Shown: positions 45,047 through 53,872 of the stretch, piece after piece | How the letters are laid out: each line of letters opens with the position of its first letter | Numbering within the stretch: the stretch's first letter is position 1 | Assembly: GCA_017794925.1 (NCBI GenBank) | Contig: CP051238.1 | Location: 4,637,021-4,701,020 of the forward strand | DNA from: Aestuariibacter sp. | GTDB taxonomy: Bacteria; Pseudomonadota; Gammaproteobacteria; Enterobacterales; Alteromonadaceae | DNA length: 64,000 bases | Direction of reading: 5' to 3' | Program-made: the position numbers and the translations under genes | Notes under the pieces: model-generated | Databases searched by the model: none | What the model was told of the DNA's origin: nothing | The model's input: the letters and a program-made list of their open reading frames with translations, nothing else

Positions 45047-46143
45047 AATGGCACCTTCACAGTAATATTAAATCCATCTTTACAGTCGAAACAAATGTCA
45101 CCGCTGAGCTGTGACACGCGCTCCCGCATCCCTTTTAAGCCGTTGCCCTCTGGCGCTTGTTTACTGTTTCCATTGTCTTTAATGGCCAACGTCAACTGGT
45201 TGCCTTCTACTTCAAGGGTAATCTGACAGCGGTTGGCATTGGCATGTTTTACCAGATTGGTAACGGCTTCCCGCACAATAAACGCAAGTGCACTGTCTAC
45301 ATGGGCAGGCAGTGTGCGCTCCTGTACGGTATAGTGAAATGCCACGTCCACTGAATTAAGCAGGGTTTTGGCATTGGCCAATTCTGAAGCCAAATCCTTT
45401 TGCCGGTACCCGGTAACCGCTTCCCTTACGTCAGACAGCGCACTGCGACTTATTTGCTCCAGCTCGGCAATTTCCTGCCGGGCTTTGTCAATGTCGTGAT
45501 CAAACAGTTTTTGCGCCAGCTGTGCTTTCATGGTGAGCATTGAAAACGTGTGGCCAACCAGGTCGTGCAGGTCCCGGGCGATACGCTCCCGCTCAGCGGT
45601 GGTCGCCAGGCGCTTCACTTCTTCCTGGGTCAGCTTTAACTCTGCATTCTTCTTAGCCATCTCGCGCTGGAAAACATTCACGCCACCTATCATGACAGAG
45701 AATATCAGCGCTGGTGCATAGAAATACGAAGGTAAATCCCGAAGCCAGGCCAGCAGCACGATGTACACCAACACGGCGCCTATGGTAGCAATGCTCTGCT
45801 TTGGCGGCCCTACATGGGAGGCAAAAGCACTGGCATACACAAAAAACACGCCAGCGCCTGGATTCACCAGGGTCATTAGCGAACCAATCACACAAATACC
45901 GGCAATGTATTTCAGGGTTTGATGCCCGGTCACCCAATAAGCCCGAAAATAACAGGCAAGAAAAGCCGTAACCCCAAATAGCGTAAGCCCTATATGCCAG
46001 GCTGGCGGGTCATAAAAGAAAAAGTGGACGAAGAACATCCCCAGATACACCAGCCAAAGGTAGGGCAAAACCCCTACCTCACTGTCAGCGGGCAATAACT
46101 TACGATGCAAAGCGGTTGCCACGCGGCTTAACGATTTAATCAT
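45043..46143 (-). CDS. DesK-like sensor histidine kinase (HisKA_3)
   Basis: 366 residues. The first about 155 form five or six membrane helices with little periplasmic sequence, as in DesK-type sensors of membrane state. Then comes the HisKA_3 motif RERIARDLHDLVGHTFSML (phospho-His193) and a C-terminal HATPase (NGLKGMRERVSQLSG). Partner of the overlapping response regulator. It begins two bases after the amidohydrolase stop, so it is co-transcribed with an ABC exporter and that enzyme. Confidence 0.9.
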   Translation of the reverse strand: MIKSLSRVATALHRKLLPADSEVGVLPYLWLVYLGMFFVHFFFYDPPAWHIGLTLFGVTAFLACYFRAYWVTGHQTLKYIAGICVIGSLMTLVNPGAGVFFVYASAFASHVGPPKQSIATIGAVLVYIVLLAWLRDLPSYFYAPALIFSVMIGGVNVFQREMAKKNAELKLTQEEVKRLATTAERERIARDLHDLVGHTFSMLTMKAQLAQKLFDHDIDKARQEIAELEQISRSALSDVREAVTGYRQKDLASELANAKTLLNSVDVAFHYTVQERTLPAHVDSALAFIVREAVTNLVKHANANRCQITLEVEGNQLTLAIKDNGNSKQAPEGNGLKGMRERVSQLSGDICFDCKDGFNITVKVPL

Positions 46144-46145
46144 GG

Positions 46146-47981
46146 TTACTCAAATTCGATATTGTCGAGTTCAAAGGCAAACTCAGGCGTTGCGGCGCCG
46201 GCCACCCAGCCGATCCCTGCAACATTGCGCCAGTCAACGCCGCCGATATCGGCGAGTGCGATAGACACGCTTTGGCATTCACTGGTGACGTTAAAGCTCA
46301 CTTCACTGGGTCGTGCCGTTTGCGGGTTCATTACCATCAGACGAAACTGACCGGGTGTGCCTTTCACATCGAACACTATACGCTTGAAATTACTCAGATT
46401 GTAGCCGCTACTCACGGATTCCCCGAGCATTAAAAATGTGCCAGCCCAAGGGTACGGAAATTGCCGGCCAATTCGGCCTTCCACCCGCAACGCACCGCTT
46501 CCGCCGCATCCTGCCTCTACATGAGTAATGCTAGCGGTTGAGTCTCCCTGCATGATGTTGTCAGTGGATACGACAAACTGATTACCTAATTGCGGTGAAA
46601 GATCACTATCAAACTGACTCACCAAACCCGATTCCGGGGTTTCACCGGTTTCAACTTCCGTCTCGAATAAGGACGGCACCCTGAACCCATTTTTCACAAT
46701 GGCGCGAATGGATTGGGTATGTCGAATATCTTCGCGTGGATCGCGTTCCAGCAGAATAAAATCGGCTCGGGCGCCCGATTGCAGTGTACCCCGCTCACCT
46801 ATAGCAAAACGAGAATAAGGTAAATACGTGGCCGCCTTTAAGGCGTCGGTGGGCGACAACCCGCTGTCGACCAATAGCGCCAGTTCATCGTGCAGGCTGA
46901 TTCCATGCGCGGTTCCCTGATTCGGCGCGTCCGTGCCAGCCATGATCTGAATACCGGCTTCATGCATGCGGCGCGTATTGTCCAGCGCAATAGCGAAGTA
47001 GTCATCCGATATCCGGCTCGTCGCAATGTCATGCAAAATCGCATATTCAACGTCGGCGCTGATGTTTCCACTGAATACAGAATCATTCACTAATGCGCGC
47101 CCCCGCCCCTCGCCAGCAATGGAGGCCAGAATCGATAAGGTCGGTATCACGAACATGTTTTGCGAGGTCATTTGTGCAATCAGTTCGTCGCTGGCACGCG
47201 CACCACCAAAGGTGTGTACCAGTCCGTCGGCGCCGGCTTTGGCGGCATGCTCAGCCGATGCCAGATCCATCACGTGCACAACAGCCAGTACATTATTGGC
47301 GTGTGCCGCTTTGACTACCGCACTTAACGTAGCGTAATCAATAGAAGTAAAACGCCCTCTGTGATCAGTATCACTGGCTGACGCGTCATACACGATTTTG
47401 ATATAGTCACTGCCCTCTGCCAGTCTGGCTGCGACGAATGCAGCTGCATCGTCAGCAGAGGCAATAGTCGGGATCTCAATACCATATTCTGTGCCATGTC
47501 CGCCCGCACTGGTTACCAGCACACCCGATGAAAACAAATCCGCTTCCTGGCGGCGCGACAGCGCATTGCGCTCAGCGCTTTTAGGCGTAAAAAAACGCAG
47601 GTCAGTAAACATATCCAGTGTGGTGGTAACACCGTACTCAAGGGATTGTTTCAGTGCATTGCCCCAGCTATGAGTATGTGCATCGATTAACCCCGGAATG
47701 ATATAAGCACCTTGTCCGTCAATTTGTTCGATATCAGACGCTTTAGTTGTATCGAATGGCTCTGCAATACGACCATCCTCAATGCTCAGACTGGCATTTT
47801 CATGCCACTGCTGACCATCAAACACAGTGACGTTGACAATTTGGTAGCGCCCCGACTCTGGCCAGCTCGCTGGCCGGGCATCGTTGTCCGTTGGTACCGG
47901 AGACACTTCAGGGGTTGGTAACACGCTCAGAAAAATCCCTACCAGCGCGATACCTGCTATGACAATAAATGAAAATCGCAT
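46146..47981 (-). CDS. exported amidohydrolase fused to a C-terminal CIA30-like domain
   Basis: 611 residues. A signal or anchor segment (FIVIAGIALVGIFLSVL) is followed by an amidohydrolase barrel: IPGLIDAHTHSWG, IKIVYDAS, VLAVVHVMD, LVHTFGG and MAGTDAPNQG give the metal-site pattern. After about residue 435 comes a separate domain (FDSDLSPQLGN, NIMQGDSTASI, RIVFDVKG, FELDNIEFE) resembling the CIA30-like protein at 33258. It sits 14 bases after the ABC permease and two before the kinase. This fusion in an ABC/two-component operon is unusual. Confidence 0.8.
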   Translation of the reverse strand: MRFSFIVIAGIALVGIFLSVLPTPEVSPVPTDNDARPASWPESGRYQIVNVTVFDGQQWHENASLSIEDGRIAEPFDTTKASDIEQIDGQGAYIIPGLIDAHTHSWGNALKQSLEYGVTTTLDMFTDLRFFTPKSAERNALSRRQEADLFSSGVLVTSAGGHGTEYGIEIPTIASADDAAAFVAARLAEGSDYIKIVYDASASDTDHRGRFTSIDYATLSAVVKAAHANNVLAVVHVMDLASAEHAAKAGADGLVHTFGGARASDELIAQMTSQNMFVIPTLSILASIAGEGRGRALVNDSVFSGNISADVEYAILHDIATSRISDDYFAIALDNTRRMHEAGIQIMAGTDAPNQGTAHGISLHDELALLVDSGLSPTDALKAATYLPYSRFAIGERGTLQSGARADFILLERDPREDIRHTQSIRAIVKNGFRVPSLFETEVETGETPESGLVSQFDSDLSPQLGNQFVVSTDNIMQGDSTASITHVEAGCGGSGALRVEGRIGRQFPYPWAGTFLMLGESVSSGYNLSNFKRIVFDVKGTPGQFRLMVMNPQTARPSEVSFNVTSECQSVSIALADIGGVDWRNVAGIGWVAGAATPEFAFELDNIEFE

Positions 47982-47995
47982 GTTGCTCTCCTTAC

Positions 47996-48784
47996 TTAAC
48001 CACGATTATCGACACGTTTAAACTGTCTTACTGACAGCACCAAAAACACCAGGGTAAATGCCAACAACGCACCAGCATGCAGGTACCATGGCGAACCGGC
48101 ATGATTACCCTGAACTAACAACGCCAGTTGTGCAAGGTGGTAGGCAGGAAACGCATTTGCCAGCATTTCCATGGAATCGGGAAACAAGTGAATGGGTACC
48201 CACAACCCCGACAAAAAGGCCATTGGCAAATAGATAACATTCACCACCGCAGGCGCTGCTTTCGCCGATACAGACAACCCGATGAACAAGCCAATTGCAC
48301 AAAAAGGTAATGTACCAGCAAGTACTACAACCAGTGTAAGTACCCACTGACTTCGTGTCATCACCACATCACCAAACACAGCGCCCAATGCAAACAAACT
48401 CAGAATAATCAGCAGAGCGAACAACATGGCAGTAGCAATCCGGGCAGCAAAATAGCTGCTGACGGGCATCGGGCTGACTAGTTTTAAACTTAGGATCCCT
48501 TTGTCTTTGTCGGTCGCCACATCAGCGCCAAAAGAAAACAACGCCGGTCCTATTGCACCGAAAACGGCATAGGTCGCCATCATGTATTTGGCAGCATTGC
48601 CCGGGTTTCCGCCTATGGCATTAAACAACAGGCCGAAGAACACGTAAAACATCACCGGGAACGCCAGACTCGGGATCACAAAAGCAGGACTGCGAAAGGT
48701 CTTCAGCAGCTCGGTTTTGGTCTCCAGCATCAGGATCTGCCAACGCTTCGACAACGATAAGGGAATAGGTTGAAATTGACTCAT
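47996..48784 (-). CDS. ABC-2 type transporter permease
   Basis: 262 residues with six membrane segments in the ABC-2 pattern (ETKTELLKTFRSPAFVIPSLAFPVMFYVFFGLLF, then the conserved LPMAFLSGLWVPIHLFPDSMEMLANAFPAYHLAQL). It pairs with the ATPase encoded upstream with a 4-base overlap. DesKR-linked exporters of this kind are often implicated in lipid or peptide antibiotic export or resistance. The actual substrate is unknown. Confidence 0.9.
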   Translation of the reverse strand: MSQFQPIPLSLSKRWQILMLETKTELLKTFRSPAFVIPSLAFPVMFYVFFGLLFNAIGGNPGNAAKYMMATYAVFGAIGPALFSFGADVATDKDKGILSLKLVSPMPVSSYFAARIATAMLFALLIILSLFALGAVFGDVVMTRSQWVLTLVVVLAGTLPFCAIGLFIGLSVSAKAAPAVVNVIYLPMAFLSGLWVPIHLFPDSMEMLANAFPAYHLAQLALLVQGNHAGSPWYLHAGALLAFTLVFLVLSVRQFKRVDNRG

Positions 48785-49710
48785 GCTGACATCTCCTTTG
48801 CAGGTGCTTCGTGTTCCTGAGTGGGCTGGGTAAGGTGTAAAAAGGCATCTTCCAGCGAAATACCGGCTACGGTGAGGTCCTGCAACACAATGCCGGCGTC
48901 GAATAACGTCTTCAGGTGTGCTTCGGGGGTTTGCGAATGCAGCTCGATATAGTCACCGCGGCACTGAGGTGCGCATCCGGGAATCGCTTGCTCAATGGCA
49001 CAAACGCCGCCGTTACTGCGAAAACAAATTCGCTTACCGCCCAACTGCGCTTTAATCGCTTCAGGCACGCCTTCGGCTACGACTCGCCCCTTTGCCAGTA
49101 CAACAATGCGATCAGACAACGCATCGGCCTCTTCAAGATAATGAGTAGTCAGCAGCACCGACGTGCCATTGGCAGCCAGCGCGCGTATGCAGGACCAAAA
49201 CTCGCGGCGAGCCGTCGCATCAAGCCCCACCGTGGGTTCGTCCAGAATAACCAGTCGCGGATTGCCTATAATCGCCATGGCGAACAACAAGCGCTGTTTT
49301 TGCCCACCCGATAAGGTTTGTACTTTGCGTTTTACCAGGTCGGTGAGCAGCGCCGTTTTCAGCACGTAGTCCAACGGCAGGCTGTGCGGATAATAGCTGG
49401 CAAATAACCGCAGCTGTTCAATAACGGTCACGTTGTCCGGCAGGGCGGCGCTTTGCAGCATCACGCCCATTTGCTGTTTGGCGGCCCAATGTCCGGCCGG
49501 GTAACCAAGCACCGTAACTTCACCTTTATCGGGCGTTAGCTGACCGAGCAGCGTACTTATGGTGGTCGTTTTACCCGCGCCGTTTTCGCCTAACAGCGCA
49601 ACGACTTCGTTCGGCTGTATATACAGATCCATGGCGTCTAATGCCGTTTCTTTACCAAACTGTTTAGACAGCTGGCGAAGACTAACCAGTGGATGTTGAT
49701 GTGTGTGCAT
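48781..49710 (-). CDS. ABC transporter ATP-binding protein
   Basis: 309 residues: Walker A GENGAGKTT at 41-49, signature LSGGQKQRLLF near 138, Walker B LVILDEP near 160, and the switch His in TTHYLEEADALSDR. The C-terminal extension past residue 215 resembles the regulatory domain of drug- and nodulation-type ATPases. First gene of the five-gene operon; GGGAG lies eight bases before the ATG, and TGTCA half-sites lie 63-90 bases upstream. Confidence 0.93.
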   Translation of the reverse strand: MHTHQHPLVSLRQLSKQFGKETALDAMDLYIQPNEVVALLGENGAGKTTTISTLLGQLTPDKGEVTVLGYPAGHWAAKQQMGVMLQSAALPDNVTVIEQLRLFASYYPHSLPLDYVLKTALLTDLVKRKVQTLSGGQKQRLLFAMAIIGNPRLVILDEPTVGLDATARREFWSCIRALAANGTSVLLTTHYLEEADALSDRIVVLAKGRVVAEGVPEAIKAQLGGKRICFRSNGGVCAIEQAIPGCAPQCRGDYIELHSQTPEAHLKTLFDAGIVLQDLTVAGISLEDAFLHLTQPTQEHEAPAKEMSA

Positions 49711-49772
49711 ATTGATTCTCCCTACTATGAGAATCAGTATGCCGGGAGTGGCTTGTGAGAATAACTAGCAAG

Positions 49773-49800
49773 TGTCACTACTTTGATGTGACATTTGTCA
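49773..49800. promoter_or_regulatory. TGTCA half-site cluster upstream of the ABC/DesKR operon
   Basis: TGTCAC (49773-49778) and GTGACA (49788-49793) form an inverted repeat with 9 bases between; TGACATTTGTCA (49789-49800) adds a second, overlapping inverted pair. The operon encodes its own response regulator, which is the likely binder. Confidence 0.45.
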
Positions 49801-49817
49801 TGATATCGACGAAGTCA

Positions 49818-50708
49818 TTAATCCTGATGGCGCATGGCTTCGACAAATAACGAAAAAGCCGGTGAATACTGGCTGCGATTCGGATAATACAAATAGTAAC
49901 CCGGAAATTCATCACACCAGGATTCCAGTACGCGGACTAACCGGCCATCGGCAACAGCGTCTTTGACCATATCCTGAGGTAAATAAGCCAGCCCTACGCC
50001 TTTCAATGCGGCGTCCCTAATGAAGAACGACTTGTTGACGGTAAGCTGTCCCTCAACGCGCACGTTCACTTCGCGCCCGTCTTTTTCAAAGTCCCATACC
50101 AGTAATCGCCCATAGGTGGGTAACCGCAAATTAATGCAGCGGTGTTCCGACAGATCACGTGGACTTTCCGGGATCCCATATTTTTCAAAATACGCAGGGG
50201 AGCCAATCACAGCCATTCGCAGCGGCGGGGATATACTCACGGCAATCATGTCTTTTTCAAGGCTCTCACCGAGCCTGACACCGGCATCAAATTTGTCGGC
50301 TACGATATCCGTGAGGGCATAGTCCACCGACATTTCGATGTGAATGTCCGGGTAATCCTGCATGAACTTCAGTATTTTTGGCCACAACACATTGCGGGCA
50401 GCGTGCTCTGCGGTAGAAATGCGGATGGTGCCAGACGGACTGTCCTTTAACGCGTTCAACGAATCGAGCTCGTTTTCAATATCCTGTAGCCGGGGCGCAA
50501 CCGAACTATAGAGCTTACGGCCAACTTCGGTTAACGACACACTGCGCGTAGTACGGGTCAACAAGCGCAAACCGAGGCGTGACTCCATGCCCTTAATGGT
50601 ATGACTCAGTGCCGACTGGGATACCGACAATCGGGCAGCCGCCCGGGTAAAACTCTCTTCTTCTGCAACAGCAATAAAGGCAATTAAATCGTTTAAGCGG
50701 GTTTTCAT
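49818..50708 (-). CDS. LysR-family transcription regulator
   Basis: 296 residues, family length. An N-terminal winged helix (LNDLIAFIAVAEEESFTRAAARLSVSQSALSHTIKGMESRLGLRLLTRTTRSVSLTEVGR) and a periplasmic-binding-like effector domain. It lies 140 bases downstream of the molybdoenzyme operon on the same strand and 107 bases from the ABC operon, both possible targets. It resembles the CrgA-type group. Confidence 0.9.
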   Translation of the reverse strand: MKTRLNDLIAFIAVAEEESFTRAAARLSVSQSALSHTIKGMESRLGLRLLTRTTRSVSLTEVGRKLYSSVAPRLQDIENELDSLNALKDSPSGTIRISTAEHAARNVLWPKILKFMQDYPDIHIEMSVDYALTDIVADKFDAGVRLGESLEKDMIAVSISPPLRMAVIGSPAYFEKYGIPESPRDLSEHRCINLRLPTYGRLLVWDFEKDGREVNVRVEGQLTVNKSFFIRDAALKGVGLAYLPQDMVKDAVADGRLVRVLESWCDEFPGYYLYYPNRSQYSPAFSLFVEAMRHQD

Positions 50709-50848
50709 GGGTCATGATCTTATTGTTTGACGACTACCTTATCAGAAACACCCCATACATGCTGCTATTCACGTAGAGGAAGAGAGACAGCGAGACGATG
50801 CGTTGGGTGCATTGAACAAGCTGCCTCTGGGCACAAACTTTCTTTTCG

Positions 50849-53125
50849 CTAGCCTTTTGCGATTTGCGGGGCAAATGGCTGCTCATACAACCTCTTACCC
50901 GTCCCCTGATAAAGCGCGTTAGCCAGCGCAGGAAAAATAGGCGGGAATGGCGGCTCGCCGAGGCCGGTTGGATCGGTATCACTTTGAACAAAACTCACGC
51001 TGATGTTTTTGGGAAGCTCGTTCATGCGAATCATCCGGTATCTGTCGAAGTTCTGTTTGTCGGGTTTGCCATCGGTAAAGGTCATCTCGCCATACATGGC
51101 ATTGCCAATACCATCAATGACAGCCCCTTCCACCATATTGACCGCCCCTTCGGTGTTCACAACAATGCCGCAATCAAGCACACTAAACACATTATCAATT
51201 TTCGGATTGCGTTGATCCTCGGCGTCCAGTGTGACTACATGCGCAGCATAGGAATTATGACAATAATACGCGGCCACGCCTTTTTTGCTGGTCGCCTGCA
51301 AGTTGTCCCAACCCGACGTTTCACGCACTTGTTGCAGTACCCCTGCATAACGTGCCGCGTCGTAATCGTTATTGCTACCCACCGGGTTTTGTTGCGCCCG
51401 CTTCAACAACGATAAGCGTAAATCTATCGGGTCCTGACCCATTGCTTCTGCCACTTCGTCTAGAAATGCCTGTTCGGCCATCGCCATAAAATTGGAGCGC
51501 GGTGCACGGAAAGCCCCGACCGTAATGTTGGAGTCAATCTCGGCACCCTCTGCAAGGTAATTGTCTATTGCGCCAGCCGGAAAACGGTGCTCATGTACAC
51601 AGTGCTCAGGCACACCCACCCCGCTAACCTGATAAGCCGTCAATTCGTTTTGCTCATTCAACGCGGCTCGCAATTTTACCGAGTAGGTCGGCCGGTAAAT
51701 GCCCATAGTCATGTCGTCTTCGCGGGTGTAAATAAGCTTTACCGGTTTGTTGACTTTTTTCGAAATCACCGCGGCTTCAACCAGATAATGAGAATACGCC
51801 CGGCGACCAAACCCACCGCCCATTCGCTTCATGTCTATGTTAATGTTGTCCGGTGAAATGTTTAAACGCTCTGCCAGTGTCTGGCGAATAAAAATCGGCC
51901 CTTGCAACGGCCCGGAGACATTAACGACCTCACCGGTTGCATCGGCAAAAAAGTTCATCGGCTCCATGGTGTTATGCGCAAGATAGGGCGCGTAGTAAGT
52001 ACTTTCGACAATGCGTGCTGCGTTGGCGAATGCGGCTTCCGGATCGCCATCGCGGCGTAACTCGCGCAGTCCTTCACGCTTACCACTCAACACATCCGCC
52101 ATAGCTTGTTTGTGTCCAGACGTGCTTTCCAAACCACCTGGTACCTTAATAACCGCAGGGGAGCCAAACCGGTCAATGGTTTCTTCATAGCCATCAAACG
52201 TTTTCCATTTTGCATTGAGGGCTTTTTTGGCCTTCATCACCTGCCAGGTGGAGTCGCCCACAATGGCCACCATGGTGGGAAACGCGGTCACATCAAAGTA
52301 ATTCTTCGTGTAATCAGGCTCAAGCGCATCAAAAACAAACGCATCGCGAATCCCCGGCATGGCTTTGATCGCATCGGTATCAGCACTGACCAGGGTTTGC
52401 CCGAAAGCTGGAGCATGTACGATCATGGCAATCAACATGCCATCAACTTGCGTATCCATTCCAAACAAAGGTTTGCCGGTTACGATCTCCTGCCCTACCA
52501 GGTTCTTTTTAGCAGACCCAATCAGACTAAAATCATCGACCGATTTTACTGCTACACTTTCAGGTACCGGCAAGGTAGCCGCCAACGATGCCAGTTCTCC
52601 GTACGTCGCCTGTTTGCCCGATGCCGCATGCTTTACTATTCCCTGATGCGTCGTCAGCGATGCTATTGGCACATTCCAACTGCCTGCTGCAGCTTGCATT
52701 AACATATGCCGCGCTGCTGCGCCTGCCATACGCAACCCGCTCCATGCGCGCCGAATTGACTGGCTGCCACCCGAGAATTGTCGTTCATATAACGCTGGGT
52801 CATAGGGTGCCTGCTCCGCAACGACAGATTGCCAGTCCGCATCGAGTTCTTCTGTGAGGATCATTGGCATTGAGGTCATCAGATTTTGGCCAAACTCCGG
52901 ATTTGGCACTATTGCGGTAATGGTGCCACTGCTGGCGATGTGAATGTATGCATTCAGGCTAAACAGTTTGTCAGGGAGAGAATCTGCATCACTGCGTGCA
53001 GCCAGCGCTGCGCCAAGCCAGGAAAAATTGATCATCAAGCCACCACCGGTTGCGGCAGTCGCTTGCAAGAAGCGTCGGCGACCCAGTGAAGTCGGCAACG
53101 TTTGCGTCGAATGTGGTGTTTTCAT
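50849..53125 (-). CDS. Ior-type molybdopterin-binding aldehyde/isoquinoline oxidoreductase large subunit
   Basis: 758 residues. The N-terminus holds a twin-arginine signal (GRRRFLQATAATGGGLMINFSWLG), so it is exported folded through Tat. The body matches xanthine-oxidase-family molybdenum subunits of the isoquinoline 1-oxidoreductase (IorB) branch: GVPEHCVHEHRFPAGAIDNY, GAFRAPRSNFMAMAEQAFLDE, RMGGGFGRR and LGEPPFPPIFPALANALY, whose Glu is the catalytic residue. It should oxidise an aldehyde or N-heterocycle. Partner is the 2Fe-2S subunit 11 bases upstream. No cytochrome subunit or maturation chaperone is adjacent. Confidence 0.88.
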   Translation of the reverse strand: MKTPHSTQTLPTSLGRRRFLQATAATGGGLMINFSWLGAALAARSDADSLPDKLFSLNAYIHIASSGTITAIVPNPEFGQNLMTSMPMILTEELDADWQSVVAEQAPYDPALYERQFSGGSQSIRRAWSGLRMAGAAARHMLMQAAAGSWNVPIASLTTHQGIVKHAASGKQATYGELASLAATLPVPESVAVKSVDDFSLIGSAKKNLVGQEIVTGKPLFGMDTQVDGMLIAMIVHAPAFGQTLVSADTDAIKAMPGIRDAFVFDALEPDYTKNYFDVTAFPTMVAIVGDSTWQVMKAKKALNAKWKTFDGYEETIDRFGSPAVIKVPGGLESTSGHKQAMADVLSGKREGLRELRRDGDPEAAFANAARIVESTYYAPYLAHNTMEPMNFFADATGEVVNVSGPLQGPIFIRQTLAERLNISPDNINIDMKRMGGGFGRRAYSHYLVEAAVISKKVNKPVKLIYTREDDMTMGIYRPTYSVKLRAALNEQNELTAYQVSGVGVPEHCVHEHRFPAGAIDNYLAEGAEIDSNITVGAFRAPRSNFMAMAEQAFLDEVAEAMGQDPIDLRLSLLKRAQQNPVGSNNDYDAARYAGVLQQVRETSGWDNLQATSKKGVAAYYCHNSYAAHVVTLDAEDQRNPKIDNVFSVLDCGIVVNTEGAVNMVEGAVIDGIGNAMYGEMTFTDGKPDKQNFDRYRMIRMNELPKNISVSFVQSDTDPTGLGEPPFPPIFPALANALYQGTGKRLYEQPFAPQIAKG

Positions 53126-53136
53126 GATGTAGCTCC

Positions 53137-53604
53137 CTATACGTTTACCACGTCAATCGACGCAGACTTGATGGCAGCTTTAATTCGATAGTAGGTCGCG
53201 CAGCGGCAAATATTCCCGCTCATACTGGCCTCGATAGCCTTGTCATCAGGGTTGGGGTTTTGTGCAAGTAAGGCCGCGGCCGACATGATCTGACCTGACT
53301 GACAGTAACCGCATTGTGCAACGTCGTGCTCCAACCAGGCTTTTTGCACCGGGTGTTCACCGTTTTCCGATAGTCCCTCAATGGTCGTAATTGCATTCTC
53401 TCCGACTGCCGAGACAGGCAGCTGACAGGATCGCATTGCACTGCCATTCACATGCACAGTACAAGCACCGCACATGGCTACGCCGCAACCGAACTTGGTG
53501 CCGACCAATCCCAATTCATCGCGCAACACCCACAATAACGGGGTGTCAGCATCGACATCCACCTGATGGGATTGGTTATTAACGGTTAACGTGAAACGAG
53601 GCAT
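53137..53604 (-). CDS. 2Fe-2S subunit of the Ior-type oxidoreductase
   Basis: 155 residues. Two [2Fe-2S] cluster sets are complete: Cys40, 45, 48 and 60 ([12 protein letters not shown]...C) and Cys98, 101, 133 and 135 (CGYCQSGQ...GNICRC). This is the small subunit (IorA/CoxS type) passing electrons from the molybdenum centre. It has no signal peptide and is probably exported with the Tat-signal large subunit. First gene of the two-gene operon. Confidence 0.93.
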   Translation of the reverse strand: MPRFTLTVNNQSHQVDVDADTPLLWVLRDELGLVGTKFGCGVAMCGACTVHVNGSAMRSCQLPVSAVGENAITTIEGLSENGEHPVQKAWLEHDVAQCGYCQSGQIMSAAALLAQNPNPDDKAIEASMSGNICRCATYYRIKAAIKSASIDVVNV

Positions 53605-53872
53605 GAGCGCTCTCCTGGCAGCTTCAATTAAACATAGTCAGATTCAACTATAGCAATACGCCGAGGAAGCACTATTGAATTATTCCACAAAGAATTATGA
53701 AAAAATTTCACTAATCATATCTACAAGCTTGAATGGTCTTTTTTGATGTATTTATTTACGAAAATAAAAGTGTCTCCTATCCTTTTCTACTAAAGGTGAA
53801 AAAATCATCACTCCCCATGTTAGTTAGCCATCTTTCTGTAGGTATGTAAGGCAAGTGGAAACAGGAAATGAA

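Noticed and set aside
50864-51415. 183-codon plus-strand frame opposite the molybdoenzyme C-terminus
   Set aside because: Shadow of a conserved coding sequence.
52106-52702. 198-codon plus-strand frame inside the molybdoenzyme gene
   Set aside because: It is antisense to a clearly conserved protein, has no recognisable domain, and long antisense frames are common opposite GC-biased codons.
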